In this document: one piece after another, positions 17,051 through 24,694 of the stretch | Layout: the number at the start of each line of letters is the position of its first letter | Numbering within the stretch: the stretch's first letter is position 1 | NCBI RefSeq assembly: GCF_900096905.1 | Contig: NZ_FMYI01000005.1 | Location: 1-64,000, forward strand | DNA from: Pelagirhabdus alkalitolerans | Lineage (GTDB): Bacteria; Bacillota; Bacilli; Bacillales; Amphibacillaceae | Direction of reading: 5' to 3' | Length of the DNA stretch: 64,000 nucleotides | The notes under the pieces: generated by a model | What the model was told of the DNA's origin: nothing | The model's input: only the letters and a program-made list of their open reading frames with translations | The model's database searches: none | Made by a program: the position numbers and the translations under genes

Positions 17051-17731
17051 TCATGATAAGAAATTGAAAACGGCATCAATAACGACGTGTTGGTCATCAC
17101 CTAAACAAATTAAATGTTTTGAATCTGCATAATAAATCACATCGACTGGCCCACTAATTTCTTCATCTAAATAATGAGTAGAACGATAAGGGACAAGTCC
17201 ATCTTGAATCCCCTGCAACACAAGTGTCGGACAAGTAACGTCACTTAAATACTTTTTTGTCTCATTCATACATTTTATAAATTCAACATAAGAACGAACT
17301 GGAATTAAACCTTGTTTATGTTTATAATTTTGATACGTAAAGTTATCTTCAATTTCACCCATAATTCGATCTTTGATCAATTGACTAACTTCCACCGACA
17401 TCTTTGAAAGGCTCAAATATTTTCGGGAAGGGGATAGCATAACAAGCCGATCCGCACCGTATTTAGCCGCAAGATACGCACTGATCATACCTCCCATGGA
17501 AAAACCAATTAAGTAAATAACATCTACTTGTTCTCTCAGTTCTGAATAGGCTTTTTCTGCAGTTTCTAACCACGCTTCATAATTAACATTATCAAGATCG
17601 AGCTCGATGCCGTGTCCTGGTAATGTTGGAATACGCATCATCCAATTTGTCTTCTTTTTTAAATGCTCGGTTAATGGCTCAATCTCATAAGGAGCGCCTG
17701 TAAAACCATGTATACACAAACAACCGATCAC
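17051..17731 (-). CDS. Carboxylesterase (alpha/beta hydrolase, Est30/YvaK type)
   Basis: A 226-residue alpha/beta hydrolase. The oxyanion segment IHGFTGAPYE (residues 7-16) and nucleophile elbow GFSMG with Ser78 are typical of the Est30-like carboxylesterases; Asp in GIQDGLVP and His in DSKHLIC complete the triad. These enzymes cleave short-chain esters; the natural substrate is unknown. The start is GTG at 17731 with AGGAGGAG upstream. It is cotranscribed with the small gene upstream. Confidence 0.88.
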   Translation of the reverse strand: MIGCLCIHGFTGAPYEIEPLTEHLKKKTNWMMRIPTLPGHGIELDLDNVNYEAWLETAEKAYSELREQVDVIYLIGFSMGGMISAYLAAKYGADRLVMLSPSRKYLSLSKMSVEVSQLIKDRIMGEIEDNFTYQNYKHKQGLIPVRSYVEFIKCMNETKKYLSDVTCPTLVLQGIQDGLVPYRSTHYLDEEISGPVDVIYYADSKHLICLGDDQHVVIDAVFNFLS

Positions 17732-17757
17732 GTTCGCTCCTCCTAATCATTTGTTTT

Positions 17758-17982
17758 TTATGTTTTTTTAATCAATGACTGTATCTCTTTTACAAGTGGT
17801 GTGAATTGTTGCGCTGTTTCAGCCACTTGAGAAATCGTTTGAATCACTTTTTCAACATCGAGCTGTCCGTTATGATTTTGAAAATAGGCAGGAATCGTCT
17901 CATTGGGCTGATTCATCTCATCATACATCCACTCATTATGTGAATAGGGCGGTTTCTCTTGACTAAAATTTTTCATAAACAT
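17758..17982 (-). CDS. Small hypothetical protein, possibly YppG-like
   Basis: A 74-residue protein with no membrane segment. The N-terminal half is polar (Pro, Asn, Tyr, Glu); the C-terminal half, from about residue 43, is an amphipathic helix pattern starting with LDVEKVIQTISQ and ending LVKEIQSLIKK. This layout, a variable start followed by a helical tail after the sequence NGQLDVEK, resembles Bacillus YppG-type proteins, whose function is unknown. It sits 26 bases upstream of the esterase gene in the same unit. The family link is tentative; an ATG with a Shine-Dalgarno sequence AGGAGTG supports a real gene. Confidence 0.5.
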   Translation of the reverse strand: MFMKNFSQEKPPYSHNEWMYDEMNQPNETIPAYFQNHNGQLDVEKVIQTISQVAETAQQFTPLVKEIQSLIKKT

Positions 17983-18039
17983 ACACTCCTGTCTCGATCC
18001 TTTTCAAGAGTAGTGTATGAACAAAACCGTTAAACGTGA

Positions 18040-18285
18040 TTAACGACTCATCCGATCAACCAAGTTCTTAATTTTTGATTCTTGATACCCTAAAATCGTT
18101 CGATCTTCTGTCATTACAACAGGTGTTGCAAAAATACTTAACGCTTGCAACTCTTTTAAATAAGTCCGATTTTCACTGATGTTTTTTTCTTGGTACGAAG
18201 CACCTAGTTGATTCAACAAATCGGTTACTCGATCACAGTCTCTACACTGTTCACTGATATAGACCGTTAATGTTTCCTTCGACAT
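18040..18285 (-). CDS. Glutaredoxin-like thiol protein
   Basis: An 81-residue thioredoxin-fold protein with CxxC at Cys14 and Cys17 in SEQCRDCDRV and the cis-Pro in FATPVVM. The beta-alpha-beta order and small size fit the glutaredoxin/NrdH-like group; the active-site sequence CRDC is not one of the classical dithiol motifs. The frame is open 38 codons upstream to an ATG at 18399, but that part is not glutaredoxin-like, and AAAGGGGAATGAGG points to the ATG at 18285. Specific partner unknown. Confidence 0.75.
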   Translation of the reverse strand: MSKETLTVYISEQCRDCDRVTDLLNQLGASYQEKNISENRTYLKELQALSIFATPVVMTEDRTILGYQESKIKNLVDRMSR

Positions 18286-18445
18286 AAACCTCATTCCCCT
18301 TTGCATATATAATGACTGACTAAGATGTTTAATATAAATAAAAATCCATACATGTAAGCTAATACCCCTATACCCGCAACACTCACGAGTAAACATCATG
18401 TAGCATCTTTCTTTACTTTTTTATACTCTTCGTTTAAAAAATATT

Positions 18446-18481
18446 AAAAAAACGTCCGATTCTCTAATTGAGAACCGAACG
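18446..18481 (-). terminator. Terminator after the marR gene
   Basis: Minus strand stem CGTTCGGTTCTC (18481-18470) pairs with GAGAATCGGACG (18464-18453), two G-U pairs, followed by seven T. Confidence 0.9.
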
Positions 18482-18486
18482 CACGC

Positions 18487-18951
18487 TTATTTTAGCTCAT
18501 CCGCATATTGACCTAATTTCTTCAATAATTGGATCGCTTCACTTTTTTCATTATCTGTTAATCCGGCTGTAATTTGCTCAATTTGCTTCCAATGATCCGG
18601 GAACAAGTCATTAAGTAACGCTTGTCCTTCTTCTGTGATCGAAGCGTAGGTGATCCTTCTATCCTCAGAACATTGCCTCCGACTGATGTAACCTTTTTTC
18701 TCTAACTTATCAATTACATAGGTGATACTCCCGCTTGCTAATAAAATTTTATCACCAATCTTTTGCAAAGGTTGTTCGCCCGAATGATAAAGTAGCTCTA
18801 GCACACCAAAATCTGTTGTATTCAAACCTTTTTCACGAATGTCTTGTGCAACTTGATCACTTACAGACCGATAAGCTTTAGATAAGACAACAAATAATTT
18901 TAATGATGGATCTTGTTTTTTTTCATTGTATAACTTTCTTTGTTCATCCAT
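18487..18951 (-). CDS. MarR-family transcription regulator (MhqR-like)
   Basis: A 154-residue winged-helix repressor. The segment LELLYHSGEQPLQKIGDKIL followed by LASGSITYVIDKLEKKGY is the DNA-binding helix-turn-helix, and RRQCSEDRRITY forms the wing. The sequence resembles B. subtilis MhqR, which senses quinones and catechol-like compounds, but no hydroquinone dioxygenase or azoreductase gene lies next to it. It is the last gene of a unit with a GNAT and a PopT-like transporter. Family certain, specific MhqR role inferred. Confidence 0.8.
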   Translation of the reverse strand: MDEQRKLYNEKKQDPSLKLFVVLSKAYRSVSDQVAQDIREKGLNTTDFGVLELLYHSGEQPLQKIGDKILLASGSITYVIDKLEKKGYISRRQCSEDRRITYASITEEGQALLNDLFPDHWKQIEQITAGLTDNEKSEAIQLLKKLGQYADELK

Positions 18952-18966
18952 TATAGCGTCTCCTTT

Positions 18967-19479
18967 TTAATAAAGTGGATCCTGATAAATTTCTTTTTCG
19001 TAATAGTGAAGCATAATATCTGCATTAGGATCTTCTCTTTTTTCAACGAATTTAAATTTTCGCCTTTTGAATAATAGGTTAGCGTAAGTATTATCCGCAA
19101 ATGTATCTGCTAATAAAAAGCGCTTCTCTTTTTGTCGCACCAATTCTTCAGCATAGTCAAGGAAATCATCAGCAATGCCCTTACCAGTGAAATGTGGATC
19201 AATCGCTAATCGTTTAATCGTTAGACCCGCTTCTAAATCTGTCCAATTAATTGTTCCATACTCTTCATGCCCTTTTTCTGCAATCGTGCAGACTCCATAG
19301 ATTCCATCATTTTTTTCATATAAATAAAGCTCTTGTGACTCATAATCTGATAGGAAGTCTTCCTTTAATGGATACTGTTCATCCCATTGAAAATTACCTT
19401 GTGCATTCATTTTGCCCTTCACACGATCAATTAAAACCATGACTGCTGCTAAATCATTCTTCGTTGCTTGTCTGATCAT
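18967..19479 (-). CDS. GNAT family N-acetyltransferase
   Basis: A 170-residue acetyltransferase. The core covers LTIKRLAIDPHFTGKGIADD, with the acetyl-CoA pyrophosphate loop (Gln/Arg-x-x-Gly-x-Gly/Ala pattern, here FTGKGIA), followed by the helix LDYAEELV and a strand with FKFVEKRED. The substrate cannot be told. It lies between the PopT-like gene (24-base gap) and the MarR regulator (16-base gap), so the three are probably cotranscribed. Confidence 0.8.
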   Translation of the reverse strand: MIRQATKNDLAAVMVLIDRVKGKMNAQGNFQWDEQYPLKEDFLSDYESQELYLYEKNDGIYGVCTIAEKGHEEYGTINWTDLEAGLTIKRLAIDPHFTGKGIADDFLDYAEELVRQKEKRFLLADTFADNTYANLLFKRRKFKFVEKREDPNADIMLHYYEKEIYQDPLY

Positions 19480-19502
19480 CTAAGTTCCCTCACTTGCATG
19501 AT

Positions 19503-20330
19503 TTATGATTCAATGACTTCTTTATATTCCATCTTTCCTAATATAAAGGCTACTAAAAGACCTAAACTAAAACCAAAGACACTCAATGCTAAGTCGTTAT
19601 AACTGACTGGCAAACCGGGGTAAATAACGTAAATTGAACCTATAACTAAACCAATAACAACCCCGTAAGTTGCATACGTGTAATGCATTAAGAAATATTT
19701 AATAATTTTACTCATGGTTAAAACCCCTATGACGATCCCGATTCCAACTGTAATCAAAATATTGAAATGCCACTCATTCACAGCATGAATGATCGTTCCA
19801 TAAGCACCCATAATCAAAAGAATCAACGAACCACTAATACCAGGTAAGACCATGGCCGTACTCGCAATGAATCCTGAAAAGAACAAAAACACATATGTTA
19901 AAAAATCAATTTCTGTAATAATGAACTCTTCGCTACCTTGAAAGAAACTAAGTGATGCTGCTAAAACCGCTCCGATCACTAACAAAAAGTAGTGATACCA
20001 CACAAACTCATATTTTACTTCAGCTTTTTTAAATAAAAACGGTAACACACCTAAAATTAACCCTAAGAAACCAAATTGAGTAGGTCTTGGATAATGATCA
20101 AATAACCATTCGATTAAACCTGACAAAAGGATAATAGCACCTACAATCCCCACTCCTAGTGGGATCAGAAAGCCAAGTTGCTTTTTCCAACTCTTACTCA
20201 TTAAATTATTAATTGATAAGATAAGTTGATCATAAATTCCTAATACAAGGGCGATCGTACCACCACTGACTCCCGGAACTATATCACTCGCCCCCATCAT
20301 CATGCCTCTATATAAATTTTTCCATTCCAT
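19503..20330 (-). CDS. DUF368 membrane protein, PopT-like undecaprenyl phosphate transporter
   Basis: A polytopic membrane protein of about 275 residues with the DUF368 hallmark GASDIVPGVSGGTIALVLGIYDQLI near the N-terminus (spelled here only as its parts: SDIVPGVSGGT and ALVLGIYD) and a repeat of it, STAMVLPGISGSLILLI, in the second half, which shows the internal duplication of the family. DUF368 proteins (PopT) have been reported to flip undecaprenyl phosphate back across the membrane for cell wall synthesis, notably in alkaline conditions. The frame opens with GTG at 20369, but AAAAGGAG inside that extension sets the start at ATG 20330. Confidence 0.82.
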   Translation of the reverse strand: MEWKNLYRGMMMGASDIVPGVSGGTIALVLGIYDQLILSINNLMSKSWKKQLGFLIPLGVGIVGAIILLSGLIEWLFDHYPRPTQFGFLGLILGVLPFLFKKAEVKYEFVWYHYFLLVIGAVLAASLSFFQGSEEFIITEIDFLTYVFLFFSGFIASTAMVLPGISGSLILLIMGAYGTIIHAVNEWHFNILITVGIGIVIGVLTMSKIIKYFLMHYTYATYGVVIGLVIGSIYVIYPGLPVSYNDLALSVFGFSLGLLVAFILGKMEYKEVIES

Positions 20331-20605
20331 TCTATCTGTTCTCCTTTTACGACCTTTGTATTTATACACGTTTGCATTATACCAAAATCCACCACTACTT
20401 TATATTATTTTTTAGTTATGACATAATGATTGCTTCCCCATCTTTTTTATCAGTTACTTCTATTTTCACTTTTAAATTTATCCATTCAATTTGTCAATCT
20501 CAAAAATAAAAGTATTCTTGCTTTCTAAAGCTTATGATAAACAGTATAATATAAATAGAATAATTTATCATTGAAGATCTCAAGATCAATAAGGGGGAAT
20601 GACCC

Positions 20606-21184
20606 ATGATTAGAAATCAAATAATGCGCGCGATTACTTATGCAACAACTAAACATGACAAACAAGTAAGAAAAGTTGAAGAAACACCCTACATTGCTCA
20701 TCCATATCGAGTTGCTATGTTATTGAAAGAACACGGTTGTGATAGTGATACCGTTATTGCAGGTTTACTACATGATATTGTTGAAGATACAGATGGAACA
20801 TTGGATGAAATTAAAAGCCTATTCGGTGAAACTGTTACTGAATACGTCAGATTTTTAACTGAAGATCAACAAAATGAAGAGTGGGAAGCACGTAAACAAA
20901 AGAGCATTGAAACCATTAGATCAGCACCCCTTCCTGTGAAATTAATTGCCTGTGCTGACAAAATTGATAACCTCCAGTCTATGATCGATAGTGAAATGAT
21001 ACATGGCGAAGGGATGTGGCAAGCATTCGAACGTCAAAAATACAAACAACAATGGTATTATCAAGAAATGTATGATAGCGTAATCCAAGGAATTGATACC
21101 GACTCACATCATCCACTTATGTATTTATACAAAGGATTATTGGACAAATTTTTGGAAGCAGAAGCGACATATGATGGCAACTAA
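20606..21184 (+). CDS. HD-domain phosphohydrolase, RSH/MESH1-like
   Basis: A 192-residue single-domain HD hydrolase. The metal ligands are visible in order: HPYRVAMLLKEH, GLLHDIVEDTDG (the HD pair followed by the catalytic ED) and ACADKIDNLQS. This pattern matches the (p)ppGpp hydrolase domain of Rel/SpoT proteins and small alarmone hydrolases, and there is no synthetase or ACT domain. It could be a small alarmone hydrolase or a related nucleotide phosphohydrolase. It stands alone, divergent from the PopT-like gene and ending in its own terminator. Confidence 0.75.
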   Translation: MIRNQIMRAITYATTKHDKQVRKVEETPYIAHPYRVAMLLKEHGCDSDTVIAGLLHDIVEDTDGTLDEIKSLFGETVTEYVRFLTEDQQNEEWEARKQKSIETIRSAPLPVKLIACADKIDNLQSMIDSEMIHGEGMWQAFERQKYKQQWYYQEMYDSVIQGIDTDSHHPLMYLYKGLLDKFLEAEATYDGN

Positions 21185-21211
21185 CTTAACGTTGGTTGCT
21201 TTTATTTTTTC
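21177..21211 (+). terminator. Terminator after the HD-domain gene
   Basis: Stem GCAACTAAC (21177-21185) pairs with GTTGGTTGC (21191-21199), one G-U pair, then TTTTATTTTTT. It overlaps the stop codon. Confidence 0.85.
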
Positions 21212-21352
21212 CTTTTTTTGTTAAACGCGACCATTTTTTAAGCATACTAGCGTATTCATGACTATAACAGATCATTTAGAGGTATCTAAACGCTGATTTA
21301 AATCATTAACTTATTTTAGGGTTAAATACGATTTATTAAGTACTCAACTCGT

Positions 21353-21381
21353 TTGAACAACACTTCAAATACCGCTATCAT
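21353..21381 (+). promoter_or_regulatory. Candidate sigma-A promoter of the ehu operon
   Basis: -35 TTGAAC (21353-21358), 17-base spacer, -10 TATCAT (21376-21381). The predicted start near 21389 falls at the foot of the first leader hairpin. Confidence 0.6.
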
Positions 21382-21388
21382 TATATAC

Positions 21389-21517
21389 ATCCATGTAAAA
21401 CCTTAACAATTAAGGTTTAAAAAAACATGGTGGTGGTATAAAGATAAAGAAACCACTAGAGATATTACTAAAGAAAACATTCATTTGTTTTCTAAATAAA
21501 TTAGGAGGGTTTTTAAC
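21389..21517 (+). promoter_or_regulatory. Structured 5' leader of the ehu operon
   Basis: A leader of about 130 bases with three inverted repeats. First, a composite hairpin: CCATGT/ACATGG (21391-21396, 21425-21430) enclosing AAACCTTAA/TTAAGGTTT (21398-21406, 21410-21418). Second, GTGGT/ACCAC (21433-21437, 21452-21456). Third, AGAAAACA/TGTTTTCT (21472-21479, 21486-21493) ten bases before the Shine-Dalgarno AGGAGGG. None is followed by a T run. I recognise no known riboswitch class here. The rest of the gap (21212-21352) shows nothing clear. Confidence 0.45.
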
Positions 21518-22408
21518 TTGAAAAAACTAGTTAAAGCTTTATTGTTTGCTGCACTTGTCATGGTACTAGCAGCATGTGGAAATGGAGATAATGGTGAAGG
21601 TGAAGGTGAAAATGGCGAAGGTCGATTAGCAGAACTTCAAGAAGAAGGCACAGTAACTGTCGGTTTCGCTAACGAAGCACCCTATGCATATGAAGAAGAT
21701 GGTGAACTACGAGGAGCAGCGTTCGATATCGCTAATGCTGTTTTCAATGAAATTGGCATAGACAATGTTGAAGGCGAACTTGCTGATTGGGGTCAACTTG
21801 TACCAGGCGTACAGGCTGGACAATTCGATGCTGTTACGGCAGGTATGGCAATCACACCTGATCGTGCTGAAAACGTACTGTTTGGTGAACCTGAAATGAT
21901 GTATGGTGAGGGATTAGTAGCAGAAGCAGGTAACCCACACGATATTTACAGTTTCGAAGACATTGCAAACAACCCTGATATTACAGTTATCGTTATGGAA
22001 GGTGCAACAGGCGTTGATTTCTTACGTGAATCAGGTGTTGATGATGATCAAATTGAATTCGCATCAAGTATCCCTGATACTTTTGCAGCTGTTCAAGCGG
22101 GGCGTGCAGATGTAACAACAGGTACAGAAATGACAATGCGTATGGCATTTGAATCAGCAGATACAGATGACCTTGAAATTGTAGAAGATTTCGAACAACC
22201 TGATGTTGAAGGTGTACCAAGTTATGGTGCTGCTGCATTCAGCTTAGAAGATGAAGAATTACGTGACGCTTATAACGAAGCACTTCAAGAATTAAAAGAA
22301 GATGGAACCGTACAAGATCTACTTGAAGAAAACGGATTCCACCCAGAAACAAACTTCCCACCTGAGGAAGTCACAACTGATAGTGTTATCAGTGGCGAAC
22401 ATTATTAA
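21518..22408 (+). CDS. ehuB: Ectoine/hydroxyectoine-type ABC transporter substrate-binding lipoprotein
   Basis: A 296-residue cluster F solute-binding lipoprotein. The lipobox is LAAC with Cys20 acylated, followed by a Gly/Asn/Glu linker. The pattern VGFANEAPYAYEEDGELRG, then GVQAGQFDAVTAGMAITP, then GNPHDIYSFEDIANNP and later AVQAGRADVTTGT follows EhuB proteins that bind ectoine and hydroxyectoine. The protein is strongly acidic, typical for exported proteins of halophiles. The start is TTG behind AGGAGGG. An attenuator-like hairpin follows the stop, which would give more binding protein than permease. Specificity is inference; a polar amino acid transporter is the alternative. Confidence 0.78.
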   Translation: MKKLVKALLFAALVMVLAACGNGDNGEGEGENGEGRLAELQEEGTVTVGFANEAPYAYEEDGELRGAAFDIANAVFNEIGIDNVEGELADWGQLVPGVQAGQFDAVTAGMAITPDRAENVLFGEPEMMYGEGLVAEAGNPHDIYSFEDIANNPDITVIVMEGATGVDFLRESGVDDDQIEFASSIPDTFAAVQAGRADVTTGTEMTMRMAFESADTDDLEIVEDFEQPDVEGVPSYGAAAFSLEDEELRDAYNEALQELKEDGTVQDLLEENGFHPETNFPPEEVTTDSVISGEHY

Positions 22409-22451
22409 TTCACAAGATTAAAACTGTATATTCAGACAGAGAAAACCATCG

Positions 22452-22490
22452 GGTCCAGTTCCTAAACCCAGGGACTGGACTTTCTTTTTC
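22452..22490 (+). terminator. Intra-operon terminator/attenuator between ehuB and ehuC
   Basis: Stem GTCCAGTTCC (22453-22462) pairs with GGGACTGGAC (22471-22480), one G-U pair, then TTTCTTTTTC. It lies inside an operon, so it probably acts as a partial terminator that sets the ratio of binding protein to membrane components. Confidence 0.8.
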
Positions 22491-22522
22491 TGTCTACTAA
22501 TAATAACAAAGGAGTGAATCCA

Positions 22523-23182
22523 GTGGACGATATTATAAACATTAGTTCACAACTGGGGCGTGGACTCGGTATTACGATCACAATATTAATTGCTTCAGCT
22601 TTATTCGCTTATTTAATGGGTTTTATTGCTGGCTTAAGCCGTCTTTCAAAAAATGTTTTTCTTCGCAAGTTTACAGGTCTTTATATCGAAATATTCCGTG
22701 GGACATCTTTAATTGTTCAACTATTCTGGCTATATTATGCGATCCCAATGCTTTTCGGTATAGACTTAGGATCTAACTGGGTAATTGGTGTTATTGCGAT
22801 CGGATTGAACTATGGCGCTTACCTTTCTGAGGTTGTACGTGGTTCTATTATTTCAGTAGCACCCGGTCAATATGAAGCCGCAACCGCGCTTAACATGTCA
22901 AGCACCCAAAGAATGCGTCTCATTATTTTCCCACAGGCAGTCCGAATGATGTTGCCAGAATTCGGAAACTATACGATTCAAATGCTAAAAGGGACAGCGC
23001 TCGTCTCACTTATTGGGCTTAACGACATTTTATATTATGGTGATATTTTAAGAAGTTCAAATCTATCTCAAGCACCTTTAATTTATATTGTTGTTTTAGG
23101 TTTTTACTTCTTATTAGCATTACCACTAATCTTTGCAACCCGAAAAGCAGAAGAGATTTCCAAGAAGGGAGTGGCTAGCTAA
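22523..23182 (+). CDS. ehuC: Ectoine/hydroxyectoine-type ABC transporter permease EhuC
   Basis: A permease of about 219 residues from the His/Glu/Gln/Arg/opine family with several membrane helices and the EAA loop YEAATALNMSSTQRMR followed by IIFPQAVRMMLPEFGN that docks on the ATPase. The frame opens with GTG at 22514, but AAAGGAG overlaps that codon; the GTG at 22523 has 8-base spacing and is preferred. It is followed directly by ehuD with overlapping stop and start. Confidence 0.82.
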   Translation: MDDIINISSQLGRGLGITITILIASALFAYLMGFIAGLSRLSKNVFLRKFTGLYIEIFRGTSLIVQLFWLYYAIPMLFGIDLGSNWVIGVIAIGLNYGAYLSEVVRGSIISVAPGQYEAATALNMSSTQRMRLIIFPQAVRMMLPEFGNYTIQMLKGTALVSLIGLNDILYYGDILRSSNLSQAPLIYIVVLGFYFLLALPLIFATRKAEEISKKGVAS

Positions 23183-23850
23183 TGAATTATTGGAGTTGGG
23201 AACGATTTTCAGACGCACTTCCTTATGTATTAAGCGGGCTAGGCACAACCGTTATGGTTACATTAAGTTCATTCTTATTTGCGCTACTTTTCGGTCTTGT
23301 TTGGACCTTTTTAAGACGTATACCAAATAGAGGATTTAATTGGACAATTACTTGGATTATGGAGTTCATTCGTTCAACGCCTCCGCTTGTTCAATTATTC
23401 TTCATTTATTATGCTTGGCCAGTCATTCCAGTAGTTGGTATGACCTTAAGCCCATTTGCTAGTGCGGTCATAGGCTTGGGCGTTCACTTCAGTACTTATA
23501 TTGGTGAGATTTACCGATCAGGAATTGAAAGTGTTGGTCAAGGTCAATGGGAAGCAGCAAAAGCGCTTAACTTCTCATTAATTGATAAGTGGCGACGAAT
23601 TATTTTACCACAAGCATTCCCACCAACCGTTCCGATGCTTGGGAATTACTTTATCATTATGTTTAAAGAAGTACCTTTAGCTTCAACTATTGGGGTTACA
23701 GGCATCTTACACATGGCAAACAGCTTTGGTTCACAGCACTTTAACTTAATCGAAGCATTAACTATTGTAGGTATTATCTTCTTAGCATTAAGCTATCCAT
23801 CAGCTTACTTAATTAAAAAACTTGAATTAAAACTTAACAACCGATACTAA
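23182..23850 (+). CDS. ehuD: Ectoine/hydroxyectoine-type ABC transporter permease EhuD
   Basis: A 222-residue permease, a paralogue of the preceding one, with its own EAA loop WEAAKALNFSLIDKWRR and IILPQAFPPTVPMLGN. Two different permeases in one importer are usual for this family and are found in EhuCD. The ATG overlaps the ehuC stop (TAATG), so translation is coupled. EhuA follows 17 bases later with AAAGGAG. Confidence 0.82.
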   Translation: MNYWSWERFSDALPYVLSGLGTTVMVTLSSFLFALLFGLVWTFLRRIPNRGFNWTITWIMEFIRSTPPLVQLFFIYYAWPVIPVVGMTLSPFASAVIGLGVHFSTYIGEIYRSGIESVGQGQWEAAKALNFSLIDKWRRIILPQAFPPTVPMLGNYFIIMFKEVPLASTIGVTGILHMANSFGSQHFNLIEALTIVGIIFLALSYPSAYLIKKLELKLNNRY

Positions 23851-23867
23851 TAAAGGAGTTGTAAACT

Positions 23868-24638
23868 ATGAGTGAACCGATTGTTCAATATAAAGATGTT
23901 CATAAATCATTCGGTGATGTCAAAGTTTTAAAAGGTATAGACTTAGACATCCATCCAGCTGAAAAAGTTGCAGTGATCGGACCTAGTGGTTCTGGTAAAA
24001 CAACGATTATTCGTATGTTGATGACATTAGAAGAACCAACATCTGGTGATATTATCGTCGATGGAACAAATTTATGGAAAATGGAGAAAAACGGTGCAAT
24101 GGTCGATGCAAATGAAAAGCATCTTCGCCAAGTACGCGGGGATATTGGGATGGTCTTCCAACACTTTAACCTGTTTCCTCACATGACGATTTTAGAAAAC
24201 TGCATGACAGCACCGATTAACGTTAAAGGTGAAGATAAAAAAGAAGTCGAACAACGTTCAATGGAAATGCTTGAACGTGTTGGGTTAGGTGATAAATTCG
24301 ATAACTACCCATCTCAACTGTCAGGTGGTCAGAAACAACGTGTTGCAATGGCTCGTGCACTCGTCATGCGACCTAAGGTTATGTTATTTGATGAGGTAAC
24401 ATCTGCACTTGATCCTGAATTAGTTGGAGAAGTACTCGAAGTTATTCGTGATATCGCTAAAAATGATGATATGGCGATGGTTCTCGTTACACACGAGATG
24501 GATTTCGCACTCGATATTGCTGATAAAGTCCTTTTCTTAGACGAAGGAGTTATAGCAGAACAAGGATCCGCAGCTGATGTTATTGAACATTCAGAGAATC
24601 CGCGTCTTCGAGAGTTCTTAAGCCGCTTCCGTAACTAA
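23868..24638 (+). CDS. ehuA: Ectoine/hydroxyectoine-type ABC transporter ATP-binding protein
   Basis: A 256-residue ATPase. Walker A GPSGSGKTT, Q-loop MVFQHFNLFPH, signature LSGGQKQRVAMARAL, Walker B VMLFDEVTSALDP and switch His in THEMDFA are intact. The insertion NLWKMEKNG followed by NEKHLRQVRG between Walker A and the Q-loop is the part that most resembles EhuA rather than general polar amino acid ATPases. Last gene of the ehuBCDA unit, followed by a bidirectional terminator. Import of ectoine as compatible solute fits the acidic proteome. Confidence 0.82.
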   Translation: MSEPIVQYKDVHKSFGDVKVLKGIDLDIHPAEKVAVIGPSGSGKTTIIRMLMTLEEPTSGDIIVDGTNLWKMEKNGAMVDANEKHLRQVRGDIGMVFQHFNLFPHMTILENCMTAPINVKGEDKKEVEQRSMEMLERVGLGDKFDNYPSQLSGGQKQRVAMARALVMRPKVMLFDEVTSALDPELVGEVLEVIRDIAKNDDMAMVLVTHEMDFALDIADKVLFLDEGVIAEQGSAADVIEHSENPRLREFLSRFRN

Positions 24639-24647
24639 TAGACAAAG

Positions 24648-24690
24648 AAAGAAGACGCATTCGTTTTTAACAGCGAATGCGTCTTCTTTA
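24648..24690. terminator. Bidirectional terminator, ehuA / glucan phosphorylase
   Basis: Stem AGAAGACGCATTCG (24650-24663) pairs perfectly with CGAATGCGTCTTCT (24674-24687), flanked by A-rich and T-rich tracts. It lies between convergent genes. Confidence 0.93.
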
Positions 24691-24694
24691 ATTT

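Noticed and set aside
18286..18399. 38-codon N-terminal extension of the glutaredoxin-like gene
   Set aside because: Not part of the fold, and the Shine-Dalgarno sequence lies close to the internal ATG at 18285.
21391..21430. First hairpin of the ehu leader considered as a terminator
   Set aside because: It is followed by A and ACATGG, not by a T run, on the coding strand.
21993..22238. His/Leu/Gln-rich open frame opposite ehuB
   Set aside because: The odd composition is the mirror of the Glu/Asp/Ala-rich coding frame of ehuB; no independent start signal.
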